From Euphorbia lathyris (taxonomy: Eukaryota > Streptophyta > Magnoliopsida > Malpighiales > Euphorbiaceae), in contig NC_088918.1 of assembly GCF_963576675.1 (NCBI RefSeq), positions 39,465,501-39,529,500 of the forward strand: 64,000 bases of DNA, in the 5' to 3' direction. Under the pieces are notes generated by a model. The model had not been told where the DNA came from. It saw nothing but the letters and a program-made list of their open reading frames with translations, and did no database searches. Positions 10,648-22,680 of this stretch are shown here, piece by piece. Position 1 is the first letter of the stretch, and every line of letters begins with the position of its first letter. A program made the position numbers and the translations under genes.

Positions 10648-13600
10648 ATGCAGGTAAGCCTGAGGTGTGCTGAGAAGTCAAAGATGTGGTATATTGACAG
10701 CGCATGCTCGGGGCACATGACTGGTGATGAAACTCAGTTCATCACGTTTGAGCATAAACGAGGAGGAAGTGTAAGTTTTGGAGACAACAAAAAGGGTAAG
10801 ATAGTAGGGTCAGGAACCATCGGAGGTAATCCTACTATTGAGTTAGTCTCCCTAGTCAGCGGACTCAAATATAACTTACTCAGCGTAGCTCAGCTATGTG
10901 ACAATGGGAGAAAAGTTATATTTGATGCTACTGGATGTAAAATATACGAGGGAAAAACAAATGGGTTAATTTTAACTGCCCCTCGGATTGATAATGTCTT
11001 TATGCTAGACTTAGAGAAAAAGTTTTCAAAAACTGTATGCTTAGTTTCAAAGGAAGAAAATTCCTGGCTATGGCACAGGAGACTTGGTCATGTAAGCATG
11101 GACCTCCTGGCCAAATTAGCAAGAAAGAAATTGGTTGAGGGACTGCCTGAACTTAGATTTGAAAAAGATCAATTATGCCACGCTTGCCAAGCTGGAAAAC
11201 AAACCAAACAATCTTTTCATAGCAAAAACATTGTCTCAACTAAGCGTCCGTTAGAATTACTACACTTGGATCTCTTCGGTCCAGTCCAGCCGCTGAGTCT
11301 GGGTGGAAGAAGATTTTCCTTGGTCATTGTAGATGACTTCTCTCGGTACACTTGGGTCATCTTGCTGAGTAGCAAGGATGAGACCTTTGAGACATTTTCA
11401 AATTTGGTTAGAAAACTTGAAAATGATAAAGACCTAAAACTAGCTCACATCCGAAGTGATAATGGTGGAGAATTCAAAAACCAACAGTTTGTTGAATTCT
11501 GTGAAGCCAGCGGCATTGACCATAACTTTTCTGCTCCTAGAACGCCTCAACAAAATGGGGTTGTTGAAAGGAAGAACAGAACACTAGTTGAAATAGCCAG
11601 GACAATGCTGAGTGAGCATAGGCTTCCAAAGTATTTTTGGGGAGAAGCTGTTAACACAGCGTGCTATATTCTTAATAGGGCTCTTGTTAGACCTATACTA
11701 AAGAAAACCCCCTACGAGCTTTGGAAAGGACGAAAGCCCAACATTGGATACTTTCGTGCCTTTGGCTGTAAATGTTTTATTTTAAACACTAAAGATAGCC
11801 TAGCTAAATTTGACTCAAAAGCTGATGAAGCTATCTTTTTAGGCTACTCAACAAACAGCAAAGCATATAGAGTTTTCAATAAACGAACTCAAGTTTTAGA
11901 AGAGTCAGTACATGTTGAGTTCGACGAAACTAACCCTGCAGGAAGATATCTGCCGCTGACCGAGGATGATCCACACTCAGCACCCGCTAATCAAGATACA
12001 GCCGCTGAGTCATTCCCTCAAGGGCTGACCAAAGGTAAAAGTGAACCAAATATTGTTTTCACTGACCAGTCTTCACCTACAGAGATTGTTGAAACACAGA
12101 CAACATAAGACATCAATCTACCCAAAGAGATAAGGATTCCAAGAGGGCACTCAGAGAGTGCAATCCTTGATGCCGCTGAGAATGCCCTGATGACAAGAAA
12201 CCAACTCAGGAGGTACCTCAGCAATGTAGCCTTCGTCTCAGTTCAGGAACCTAAGAACTTCGCTGATGCTGAACAAGATGAATTCTGGATGAGCGCAATG
12301 CAATAGGAACTTGACCAATTTAGAAGATATGACGTATGGGAGCTAGTGCCACATCCAAGGAGTCAGAAGACCATTGGAACAAGATGGGTCTTCCGTAACA
12401 AGCTGGATCAGCAAGGAAACGTAGTCAGGAACAAAGCAAGGCTTGTAGCTCAGGGCTACAGTCAGCAAGAAGGTATTGACTATGGTGAGACCTTTGCCCC
12501 AGTGGCAAGGCTAGAGGCTATTAGGATTTTATGTGCATATGCATCTTACATGAACTTTAAACTGTTTCAAATGGATGTTAAGAGTGCATTCCTTAATGGA
12601 GTTATAAACGAGGAAGTTTATGTTAATCAACCTCCGGGGTTTGAGGATCCTAAATTCCCAAACCACGTTTATAAACTCAAAAAGGCTCTGTACGGCCTCA
12701 AGCAAGCACCACGTGCTTGGTATGAGAGGCTGACCAGTTTCCTGCTGACTAGAAACTATGTCAGGGGAAAAGCTGATACAACCTTATTCATTAAGAGAAA
12801 GGGTAAAGATACCCTGCTGGCTCAAATATATGTTGATGATATTATTTTTGGTGCTACTAATGAGTCAATGTGCAAGGAATTTAGCAAGCAAATGCAGACT
12901 GAGTTTGAAATGTCTATGATGGGAGAACTCAACTTTTTCCTTGGACTTCAAATCAAACAAGGAAAGAATGGCATCTTCATCAGTCAAGCTAAATATGCCA
13001 AGGAGATATTGAAGAAATATGATCTTGAAAATTGCAAGCCAATATCCACTCCTATGGGCACTGACACTGTCCTCTGCGCTGACGAGAATGGTAAGTCAGT
13101 AGACAGCAAATTGTATCGAGGTATGATAGGCTCTCTACTTTACTTAACAGCCAGTAGACCGGACATTCAGTTCTCAGTATGCTACTGTGCTAGATATCAA
13201 TCTAACCCTAAGGAATCTCATTACATAGCTGTAAAAAGAATCCTTAGATATTTGCAAAGCTCAGTGAACGCAGGTTTATGGTATCCCAACACTCATGGCT
13301 TTACACTCGTTGGATACACTGACGCTGACTATGGTCGAGACAAGCTAGAACGGAAAAGCACCTCTGGAGGATGTCATTTTTTAGGAAGCTGTCTTGTATC
13401 CTGGTTCAGCAAGAAGCAGGCGTCAGTAGCCCTGTCTACCACTGAAGCTGAGTACATTGTTGCTGGTCACTGCGTTGCTCAAGTCCTATGGATTAAGCAA
13501 CAGCTTGAAGACTATGGTGTTCAAACAAAGACAATTGAGGTCAAATGCGACAACAAAAGTGCAATTGATCTATCAAAGAACCCAATTCAACACAGCAGAA

Positions 13601-13776
13601 TGAAGCATGTCAGCATAAGACATCACTTCATTAGAGACCATGTACTCAAGGGTGAGATAAAGCTGACCTATGTCCCAACGGATGAGCAGCTTGCGGATAT
13701 CTTCACAAAGCCACTGGCTCGTGAACAGTTCAGCATACTGAGAGAAGCCATTGGTATGTTTAATCCTCTTCAGTAA
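10648..13776 (+). pseudogene. Copia (Sirevirus) pol: protease, integrase, reverse transcriptase, RNase H
   Basis: One frame runs 1043 codons with two internal stops, TAA at 12106-12108 and TAG at 12304-12306. Parts in order: protease site with WYIDSACSGHMTG near residue 15, where other Copia elements usually have DSG; integrase zinc finger with WHRRLGH and CHAC; integrase core with acidic residues in LHLDLFG, IRSDNGGEF and NGVVERKNR; reverse transcriptase with [11 protein letters not shown] and the catalytic YVDD at 12829-12840; RNase H with TEAEY and the end motif LADIFTKPL. The order integrase before reverse transcriptase is Copia. Both stops fall in the linker between integrase and reverse transcriptase, so the catalytic domains themselves look intact. 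Confidence 0.92.
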
Positions 13777-14261
13777 ATTCCTGGTTTAAAAAGTAAATTT
13801 ATGCTGAGTAAATTACTATGCTGAATGAGTTATGCAAATGCATGCTGAGTGATTGTTATGCTGAGTACTTAACATATCAATACTGAGTAAATATGCACAC
13901 CGAGTAGTAATCTCAAACTGAGAAATCATCCTTTCATATACTACTGACCACTCAGAATATAAAACGCTTAGTATTCTAAACGCTGAGTGTTAGATCCGTT
14001 GCATTAAATGCAAAAGCACGCGAATAGCCACCTAGGATGACGTATGCGCCGAATGTGTCATAAAAGCCAAGATCTTTATCGGTTGACAATCCCAAGGCAA
14101 AACTGACACATGGATTCGATAAGATCCACACTTCATCGCTATAAATAATGGGTAAATCCCCATTCTTTATTTTCTTTACACTTATTGAAATCTCTGGCAA
14201 AGCATTCTCTCTCTCTCTCTCTAAGACTCTCAAAGCTTCCCAATCCTTTTTTTCTGAAACA
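13777..14261 (+). other. Spacer between pol and env-like ORF
   Basis: The spacer contains many GCTGAGT/ACTGAGT repeats, a CT-rich stretch at 14202-14222 and a TATA-like CTATAAATAATGG near 14139. It probably holds the signals for expressing the downstream ORF. No coding region is recognisable. Confidence 0.5.
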
Positions 14262-17129
14262 ATGACTAGAGTTTCCGTCAATATCTCCGGTGCCGGTCAC
14301 CCTAAGACCAGCTCCGATGAACCCTCCAGGCAAACTACTGTGCCTGAAACCACCAAGGTCACTACGCCGAGCAAAGGCAAAACTGGGCAAGCTACCTCCT
14401 CCAAAGGAAAACCGACCAAAATCAGAACCTATACCAAGGTATTTGATAACATTAGCGAATGGAAAGTAGACTTCTCACGATGGGTTTCTGAGGCCTTCGT
14501 GACATCCGAACAACCCTTCTGCGAATGGATATCACAAAATGGCTGGACCGAGCTGTTCTCCATTAGGGATCACACCTATCCTGACCTTGTAAGGGAGTTC
14601 TACCACAATCTCCTAGTCATTGACGATAACCAGGACTACTTAACAATAGTGGTAAAGGGGAAAACGATTTTCATCAATCCCACCTATTTGGCAAATTTGC
14701 TAAAGTTGAAAAATGAGGGAGCAAAACTGAGAAGAACTGGAGATCAGGATGACACCAACTATGAAGTCAACTTTTGCAAGCCCCCTGGTCATTCTGGAGA
14801 GATCTCAAGTTCATCCATGGGTCAGCACCAAAAGATGGCTCATTACCTGCTAACCTACTTTATTTACCCAAAAATAAACTGCACCATCTCAGCGACAAAT
14901 TTCGAGCAATGCTTTATATGGCATATGCTGACATACACGCCTATCAACATACTAGTATTCTTGATTGCTGGGTTCATAAGGAGCACTGGAACTCTCAGAC
15001 TGGGATCACTCATCACCAGGATCCTCATTGATCATCAAATAGACCTAACTGATGAAGTTAAAGCTAGAGGATCTGAAATAACAGCTGCTTCGCTGAGGGC
15101 TTTGAAGTTCAATCAGCCACTAAAGAAAGGAAAAGCTGCTGCTGAACAACAAGCTGAGGAAACAGCTCCAAAGTAAAGCCAAAGGACAAAGGCTCCAGCT
15201 GCCCGCAAGAGGAAAGCTGTTGTGACCTCTTCAAAGAAGGCTGAGCCTCAGACCAAGAAGTCAAAGTCAGCTGCTGAACCAGGTCAGGAAAGACCTAAGT
15301 CAGCTGAGAAAAGGAGCAGGCAAGAAGAGCTTGAAATTGAGGAAAGAACAAATGCTGATGAGCAACCTCAAAAGAAGCAGAAGTCTTCTACACTGACTCC
15401 CATTGATGCTATTCCTACTGACGTAGTTGTTCCTGGTGATTCTCACTACACACAGTGTCTAGGAACTATAGCTGAGCATCAAGAAGATGAGGTGCATCTG
15501 GACGATCAGTTCATTGCACAAGTTGAGGAAGAGTTAGATGGTGATAGTGAAGAAGATGAAGAACAAGAAGTAGAAGGCGGTCAGGATGACGCTGAGGACA
15601 CTGAGGAAACAGCTAGTGAGGTTGATGCTGAGCCAACCAATACTGGGTTGGCTGCTGAACAATAACCTGACCAACACAATGTTGATCAAGGACAAGAACA
15701 AGCTGACCGGCTTAATGCTGATCAAGAAGAAACTTCTCCCTCTCACTCAGGAGAATTTATTCATGCTGACACTCCTCCTCCAAGAAGAAGATTAATCAAG
15801 GCTAGTCAGAAGTCTGTCATTGACACTCCTCCTCCAACTGTCCCTGACTTTGTTATCCAGAAGCCGACCCAAGACCCTTCTAAGCTCAAGCTGAAATTTT
15901 TCAGAAAATAACCAACTACTACTCCATCGGCTTCCCTTGAAAAGCAAGCCTGTATTTCTTCACCAAAGGAACACGCCGACTTGAATGCTTCCGCCAACTC
16001 AACAAGTCAAGTTGAGTCAATTCCTGTAAATGCTGTCAATCCAAGCATTGTGCTGACTCAAAACATTCCTGCCCCTGTCAGCTCAGACAACATTAGAATC
16101 ACTCCTTCTCCAATCAACACTTCTGCCGATCAATCAGCTCTACCAGAACCTCAAGTACAGATTGGAAACACACTTCCAGTCACTGACCACGTTATTCCTC
16201 TAACTCCTCTTCCAACCGGTCATACTGAGGCAACAATGCAAGTTAATGAAGGCCCTCTTAGCTACTTGCATGCCACCGAGTCTGGAAAAAGAATCATCGA
16301 CTCGGTGCAAACACTGATCAAAGACCTTCATCAAACCACTCAACCTGCTGCTGGGTCTTCTACTACTGAGACAACTCAGCTCTCCCATGTAACTCATCTT
16401 CTCAACGAAGTTAAGGGATTCAAGGACTTGCTGAGTGTCATCGTTACCTTTCAAGCACAGCAAGCTAAGCAGGATTCCATCGCAAAGCTGGCTGAGATCC
16501 AGCTGACAATAGTTCAACATCTCAACGCTCTTCAAGAACAAGTTCAGACTTTGTCAGCTGCGAACACGCGCTATGCAACTTCTGATGAAGTCAAAATGCT
16601 TTTTGCTCAGCTTCACACTAAGCAAATTAAAACCAACGAGCAAATGGTCTCCTATTCTCAGTGCTCAGTGGAGCAAATTATTGAGGCCGTTCGATTGTTG
16701 AACTTGAACAAGCAAGAGATGGATACTGACGCTATGAAGCAAAATGAAATGCTGTCTATCACCAGACAAACCTTCAACCACATACGTCACACAAATATTC
16801 AGCGTCAATACTACGACACATCCTTACTGAAAACCTTTCATCAAGTCGTTGCTGGTCTGACTGACGCACTTACTTGGATAGGTAAATCTCAAGCTTTCAT
16901 AGTAAGCATGATCAGCGCTGCTGAACTCAATATACCCGCCGAGGTATTAGATGATGGAGTTGCTATTTTTGACGGTGTAAATGAAAGCGCTGATAGACTT
17001 AAGACGCTGTCCACGGAACTGACCAGAGCCGTCTTAACCGATGCTTTTAGGATTCCTCCTCCCGATGCTGACAAAACGGGGGAGAAAGAACAAGCTAGAA
17101 CACAACATGAGCATAGTCAGTCCAAATAA
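14262..17129 (+). pseudogene. Sirevirus env-like ORF
   Basis: I choose ATG at 14262 (MTRVSVNISG); a longer frame from 14148 would begin inside the leader. The frame reads to 17129 with three in-frame TAA stops at 15174, 15663 and 15909. The first part holds a globular domain of the 'putative plant transposon protein' kind (YPDLVREFYHNLL, VKGKTIFINPTYLANLL). A lysine- and glutamate-rich low-complexity middle follows, then a helical, probably coiled-coil C-terminal region with many Q, L and A. An ORF at this site is characteristic of Maximus/SIRE elements and has been called env-like, although evidence for an envelope role is weak. No convincing signal peptide or membrane anchor is seen. Confidence 0.75.
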
Positions 17130-17591
17130 AAGAAAAAGAAAAAGAATTTAGGCTAGCTCAGTTATGCTAAGTTTGTAGTCTCTATGTTTATGCTTTTCTT
17201 TTGTTGTATATGCTGACTACTTCTAGTAATATCAATACTTGCATCTTTTTATCCAAAAACTGAGTTATGAGTTATTATCTATGATGCTGAGTATTAAGTT
17301 ATTATGTATCTTCAATTACATCAACCATGTTTAATGCTTATAAAATTTGTTGATCGTACCTAATGCCGATAACATGTTTGACATTGACTTATATGTTTAT
17401 ATAACATTGTCTTATAAAACTCATTGAACAACAAATTACTCAGCGCCCTCTGAATGCTATAACTTCCACTTAAACACTGAGTAAAATAGAATATGTTCCA
17501 TGAGCTGACCTATATCTGAAAACTGACCTCAGACTTACTCGATTAAACCTTCAAATGTTTAGAGTAAAACTAAGTCAGTAGCTCAACCCTT
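17130..17591 (+). other. 3' untranslated region of the Sirevirus
   Basis: This is AT-rich sequence with scattered ACTGAGT-type repeats and no gene. It leads into the polypurine tracts. Confidence 0.55.
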
Positions 17592-17691
17592 ACGGGGGAG
17601 TTTGCTAAGATATATTAGGTCAACTATCATGGGGGAGCTCAATACTGAGTTCTTCGCTGAATAGTTTTGCCAACATCAAAATGGGGGAGTT
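17592..17691 (+). other. Three polypurine tracts of the Sirevirus
   Basis: ACGGGGGAGTTTG at 17592, ATGGGGGAGCTC at 17629 and AATGGGGGAGTT at 17680 lie within 100 bp. The last abuts the 3' LTR and is the likely plus-strand primer. Repeated polypurine tracts are a known Sirevirus feature. Confidence 0.8.
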
Positions 17692-19034
17692 TGTTGAAAC
17701 ACCTTTCCACATAATTTTGATTTGACAAAATTGTTTAAGTGTAATTAAAATATATTCTAAACACACTAAGTTTAAATGCTTTGATTTATTCTACTAATGT
17801 GTTTGTTCAATGTTGAGTTAAATTGTTTATAAGACACAAGATTAAAAGGCCCAAGCCCAATACGGAAGTCAAAGCCCAAGTCAAAAAGTCTAAGGCAACT
17901 CGGCGCGCGTATGTCAAAACGCTGTCGTTATGTACAAAACGCAGCTCAGCAAGAGAAGGATCTAGAAGACCTTCAAGGAACAACTTCGGGACGAAGCTGC
18001 TGAGTTGATTCGACAAACAGTACAAGACAGCAGCTGGCTAAGAACAACTTCCAGACAAAGTATTTCCACTTTGGGTAAAGTTCAGAAGACACAGTATGCT
18101 GTCTAGTTGACATTACCATAAATGGAGAGACACTCTGTCGAGCTGACCAAAATCTGACCGAGGACAGAAGATACTCAAATCTGATTGGCCGAGAGCTTTG
18201 AGCAAGTCAGGATGACAACGACAGGAAGCCGTTTTCCCTCCAACGGTTATTTCAAAATTCGAAATGACCGACACCTCAGACGTCTCTATAAATAGAGCCC
18301 TTCAGTTGCTTCATTCATCAGAGAACTTGATCAAGCCATTACGCTGACCAAATTTCTACGCAAAGTTCTCCAAGCAAAAGCAAAGCAATCTTACACTAAA
18401 TTTCATATATTTTGTGTAAAAGTCTAGAGTGATTATTCAATCATCTAAGGTGTCTTAGCAATCATTGTTTAGGACAAACACTTATCATTTCTAGAGATTA
18501 GAAGGGAGAGGCTGAGTACTCGGTTATAGTACTCAACGAGAGATTAGGATTGAGTAGAGGTATAGAGGAAGGTACTCTTGTTATACTCAGTTGCTAAGAT
18601 TGTAAAAGGTTTGATGCTCTACCGTTAAAGAGCTCAGTAGAGAATTCGAAATCTCGAAACGTGTTCCGGGGATAGGACGTAGGCTTGGAGGCCGAACCTG
18701 GATAAATCTACTGAGTAACATATTTCTAACCTTTAACTCCTTTATATATTTATTGCTTGCTTAAACAAAAACTGACCAAGTAAAGAGGTCAAGCTGTGTT
18801 GTGCGCGTTGAATATCTGAGCTCAGGAATAGACTCTAAGTGCTATCTCCTGACTCAAGTAAAGAAACTGACCTAGTCACTAGTTGACTAAGCCAGTATCT
18901 TGCTATTCACTCAGCGCCGCTGTCCAAATCTTTTTCTCACGAAAAAGAAGTCTGCCCTAGCTTAAAAATTTTAAATAGTTCCTAACCCCCCCCCCCCCTT
19001 GGAACTATACTTGTAACGTTATAAGGGACCAACA
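17692..19034 (+). repeat. 3' LTR of the Sirevirus
   Basis: The 1343-bp LTR begins TGTTGAAACACC and ends GGGACCAACA. The 3' end was set by comparison with the solo LTR at 23824-24694, where the match stops at the same base. A TATA box (TATAAATA) lies near 18285-18292. A run of about 13 C at 18987-18999 corresponds to CCCCACC in the solo LTR, so it has expanded. Confidence 0.85.
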
Positions 19035-19224
19035 CACTTTCCTTCTCAAATCCTACCGCAGCATTACTTTCCACATATAGGTTGGTAGGGTCAGGCAACC
19101 CAGTATCAAGCCAAATGTCAATTGTTTTTCCATCACCAACCACCCGATCAACTCTAGCAACTACGAGCTCCTGAGATGCAATGCTCAAAATCTTGTTTCG
19201 CATATTGTTTAAGGAAAATCTCAC
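19035..19224 (-). pseudogene. LINE reverse-transcriptase tail fragment
   Basis: The minus frame reads ARVDRVVGDGKTIDIWLDTGLPDP, close to the GDGxxIxxWxDxWLP motif found between reverse transcriptase and the zinc-binding end of plant L1 LINEs. It is cut by the Sirevirus LTR on one side and fades on the other. Only about 60 codons remain. Confidence 0.5.
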
Positions 19225-20427
19225 TTTTACAAAAAAAACTCAGAAGTGGACTCTTTTCATTTTGGTAGATTCGTAAGTTGAAAGAGATGCCACTTGGCTA
19301 ACCGGGAAATTAGTCAATCGGGGTCGACTATTGAAATCACAAATTTTAGATTTGTGGATACAACTTATTAGTTCTGGCATCTTTTACCTTTTAAAATATA
19401 GTGTTAGCCTTATTGTTCATTTTAGTTCTTTTATTATTGTGGATTCTTACATATTATAAATCAGCACAAAAAGTAAATATTTAAATTATTACAATCATCT
19501 AGAATTGGGGGGGGGGGGGGGGGGGGAATAAGGGATACATAGTTCCACAAGAGGGATATGAGAGAAAACGCGTTAGTTTGAAATGTATGCATGGATTTAT
19601 AGATGGGGTGGAAATATGAAGTGATTTAGCTTTGAAATTAGACATGATTAGTGATGTCATACGTCCATTTTCTAGGTCCTAGAAGGACCCCATCGACGAC
19701 AGGGATATGCTCTTCTTATTACTGATGGCTAAATGAGTGGCCCCAAATAAATGGAGGCAAATAGTGATGTATTTGACCTATAATCGCCATATGGCTCTAT
19801 AGATAGCAATAGACTGCTAAAATCTACATATCTATTGGTTGAAAATGTTTTGATGGTGAAAAATTATTTTGATAGTGAATTTCTCACTTTGACGGTGAAT
19901 TAATCGAAAGTATCCCACACGTGCATGAAAATGTATATATACAAACAAAAATCCTGAGCAACCCCAAATGCCCATGTCTTAGCCATCCTCCTAAGATAGT
20001 ATGTCGTACGGCAATAGTGCCTCTATTGTATGTCACTCCATCTAGTGAGGTGAGTGACGTACGTTAATCATTGGCAGGAGAAGAAGCTCTAAGTCTTATT
20101 AGCCCTATTTCTACAGGATGAATAATGATCAAAATACTTTTAGTGGTGAAAGAGTTACTATCTAGAAAATCTTTTAATAGTTCCAAACATGAGCAAATAC
20201 TAGTAAAATGCCTGAAATTATATAAAACACCTAAAACTACACGATAGCCCGGTAAAAAACCTTATAAGCTTACCCTCATTTTGTGTTAGTGGTCCTCTGA
20301 GGCGAGTGGTTGTCCGAACAAAGTGACTTGGTGTTGAAGTAACGGTTTAGTAGCATCGAATTAAGGTAAAAGGCTTTGGGGGGACCTTTTGGTTGATATT
20401 CCAGATATGTTAAAGACTTTTGGGACC
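19225..20427. other. Unidentified AT-rich sequence
   Basis: No gene or known repeat family is recognisable on either strand. A run of 20 G lies at 19507-19526. Confidence 0.5.
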
Positions 20428-20494
20428 TTTAGTATTCTACGTAGTGGAGGGGTTAAGCATTTTTAGTATTCTACGTAGTGGAGGGGTTAAGCAT
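20428..20494. repeat. 34-bp tandem duplication
   Basis: A 33-bp block beginning TTTAGTATTCTACG occurs at 20428-20460 and again at 20462-20494 without visible change, so the duplication is recent. Confidence 0.85.
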
Positions 20495-21160
20495 AAGTGT
20501 GATGTTTGCGGAGAGATAAATTTGGAAGCAAAATGGGGCTGAGTAATGCTAGAATGTCGACACCTTTTATATGTCTTTAACTTTCCCTTTTAAAGGGCAT
20601 CTTTCTCATTCAAATTTTGAAGTTTGAGATTAGTCGTATGGTTATAGGGAATTGAAGTCTGGTTGTAATGGATTAGTTGTACATTAGTAAGCTTAATTAT
20701 TTGTGGCTAAGCCATGAACGACATGATTTGACTAGTTGGTGGATCTGATCAGGCGAGGAATGGGTTCTTACCATATGTCGGTTTTGACTTTTTGTTGTTA
20801 CTTTTATGTTTTTGGACCGGATTGGTCTGTTTGGATGGTCCATTTGTCATTGGCCCACTAGGCGATAGGAGCTTATTGTTTGATTTCATCATAAGGTCAT
20901 AAAAATCAGTGGTTACAATTTTCCCCACATTGTATCGGGGTTATTCAAGATCCATACGTTAGTTAGTATGGTCCTTTAATAGCTTTGATGGAGTGAAAGA
21001 ACATAATTGCGTGTGCATGTGTTGTTTTAAAAATAGTGAAGGAAGTGTGAGGGTTAGGGTTACTTGCCTTGTTTTACATCCCTTGGGTTGAAAGAAAAAA
21101 GCTTGCATCTTCTCTCCCTATTAAATAACTGTCCCATCTGGGTGGCTCCCGGGTTGATCT
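20495..21160. other. Unidentified sequence
   Basis: I see no coding region, RNA gene or known repeat here. Confidence 0.45.
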
Positions 21161-21164
21161 TGAG

Positions 21165-21540
21165 TTGCACGAAGCTAAGGCACAAGCCAAGGCATGTGGT
21201 CTATAAGGAATGTATGGCTAGTTATTTAGGATAATTTAAGATAAGTCGGGTCTGAGGCTAGATCCAAGGCACAAAGTTAATGCATAGTGTGAGGAGCTTT
21301 GGGTGTATTTGATGGTAGGCAGGGTCGAGACTGAAGCCAAGGTGCAAGGTCGATGCATGATGTTTTAGGAAGTTGTTAGGGGAAATTTGATATTGGGCGG
21401 GCCTAAGGCTGGAGCTAAGAAATAAGGTTAGAGTAGAGTGCAAGGAGTTTGAGGTGTATTTCATGATAGGCTAGGGCCAAAGTCGGCACCAAGGCACGAA
21501 GTCAATGAAAAATGTGAGGGATTTGAGTGTGGCTTATGGA
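21165..21540. repeat. Degenerate tandem repeat, unit about 65-80 bp
   Basis: At least four units (about 21245-21320, 21321-21398, 21399-21471, 21472-21537) share the order GGxCxGAGxCxxxAxCCAAGGCACAA, then AATGCA, then GTGAGGAxTTTGxGTGT, then GATxGTAGGC. A weaker unit precedes them. The array is old and diverged. Confidence 0.65.
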
Positions 21541-21779
21541 TGTTGGCCTTATTTGAGAGAACTCGGAGGCGTTCCTCCCAACTTATCTTAATATTGCATA
21601 CGTTAGAAAGAGACTGGAGGTGTTCCCCTTGAACATGTTTGACTCATTCAATGCACCGAGTTCTTGTCCCTACATCTCGTTCGCGAGTGAGGACCTGTAA
21701 AATTAGAGCCCGACTTTTCTCAAATGTTAAATTGGCCTACGAAAAGCATGGAAAATGAAAATGAACTTCATGGAGGGAG

Positions 21780-22669
21780 TGATATACGGATGAGAGGATT
21801 ATGTCACAACTTACAACCAATTCAAAATCCAGAGAGATCTCACTAGTTGAACAAGAATAAAAGGTAAAAGTCGCCTTTTAAAACCTGTCAACTCGAACAG
21901 TCGTCGTTTTGAACTCAAGGTGGAACCTTGAGTGCTTGTGTTTTAATGGCAGACAGAAGCTTTTACAGATGAAAATGGTGGAATGAAGGAAATTCAGACT
22001 CCTCTCAAGGGTGATAAGAAATTTACAGATAGTTCTAGATGTCTTGGAATGAAAATCCCAAGGTCTTTAAATAGCAAAAATTCAAATCCTATTCAAATAT
22101 TTACAACAACCATAATATCTTATATCAGATTTTCAATTTCAAATACAGGAAAAAGAGTCAACAAGAAGAAGTTTGAGTGGCCAGATCGTCGAGCTGGCCT
22201 TCAGTCACGGGGGAGAGACCTCTTGTTAGTCAGCTCGTCGACCTGGCCTTTTGTGGGAAGTGAGCCTTGCCCTAGTGGCCAGCTTCTAGTGAGGCCCAGT
22301 CTTCGTCTTCTCTTATCAATTGCACTCATTGGCTGAAAATCCCTGAAAATCTTAATAAAATCTTACAAGAAATCACATTAAATCTGTACCAAATTTCATT
22401 TAATTAATTTACCAAAAAAATCTATTAAATACCAAGTCAAATTAATTATTTTTGGTAAATTGATTTAATGAAAATTGGCATTAAAATAAGCTTTAATTTA
22501 AATTGACAATCTGTTATTGAAAATAACACAAACTTGATAAAAATATAAATAAATGCTATAAAAGTACATAAAAACTAAAAGTTGTCGAAAGAAAGTTTAA
22601 AACGACTCAAAATGATACGAAATAATCCCAAAAATCGTACCAAAAGATAGGAGTAAAATACCCATATTA
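21780..22669 (-). repeat. Athila-like LTR (minus orientation)
   Basis: The minus-strand LTR should begin TGATATGGGTA and end CGTATATCA; the first G is changed here, giving CCCATATTA on the + strand at 22661-22669. A purine tract (TCTCCCCCTTC on the + strand, 22670-22680) abuts it, as expected beside a 3' LTR. The terminal part resembles the element-2 LTR (GATAGGAGTAAAATACCC versus GATAGGGGTAAAATACCC). A TATA box (CTTTAAATAG, 22065-22074) and inverted motifs GGCCAG...CTGGCC (22179-22199), with a related block at 22229-22250, lie upstream of it on the minus strand. No target duplication was found. Confidence 0.6.
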
Positions 22670-22680
22670 TCTCCCCCTTC

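Larger units (their letters stand above)
1..19034 (+). mobile_element. Sirevirus/SIRE-like Ty1-copia retrotransposon, 3' portion
   Basis: The element enters from the left edge already inside gag, so its 5' LTR and primer site are outside the window. Visible parts in order are gag (3-292 and 9529-10642), pol (10648-13776), a long env-like ORF (14262-17129), three polypurine tracts (17592-17691) and the 3' LTR (17692-19034). An extra ORF between pol and the 3' LTR, a gag with several zinc knuckles and multiplied polypurine tracts are known marks of the Sirevirus lineage. Element 1 is inserted in gag and duplicates ACCTA. Pol and the env-like ORF carry in-frame stops, so this copy cannot be autonomous. 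Lineage placement is by recognition of the protein motifs, not by a phylogeny. Confidence 0.9.

Noticed and set aside
10648..17129. Idea that the in-frame stops (12106, 12304, 15174, 15663, 15909) prove C-to-T deamination
   Set aside because: Every stop codon can arise from CAA, CAG or CGA by one C-to-T change, so the pattern alone is no evidence; alignment with intact relatives would be needed.
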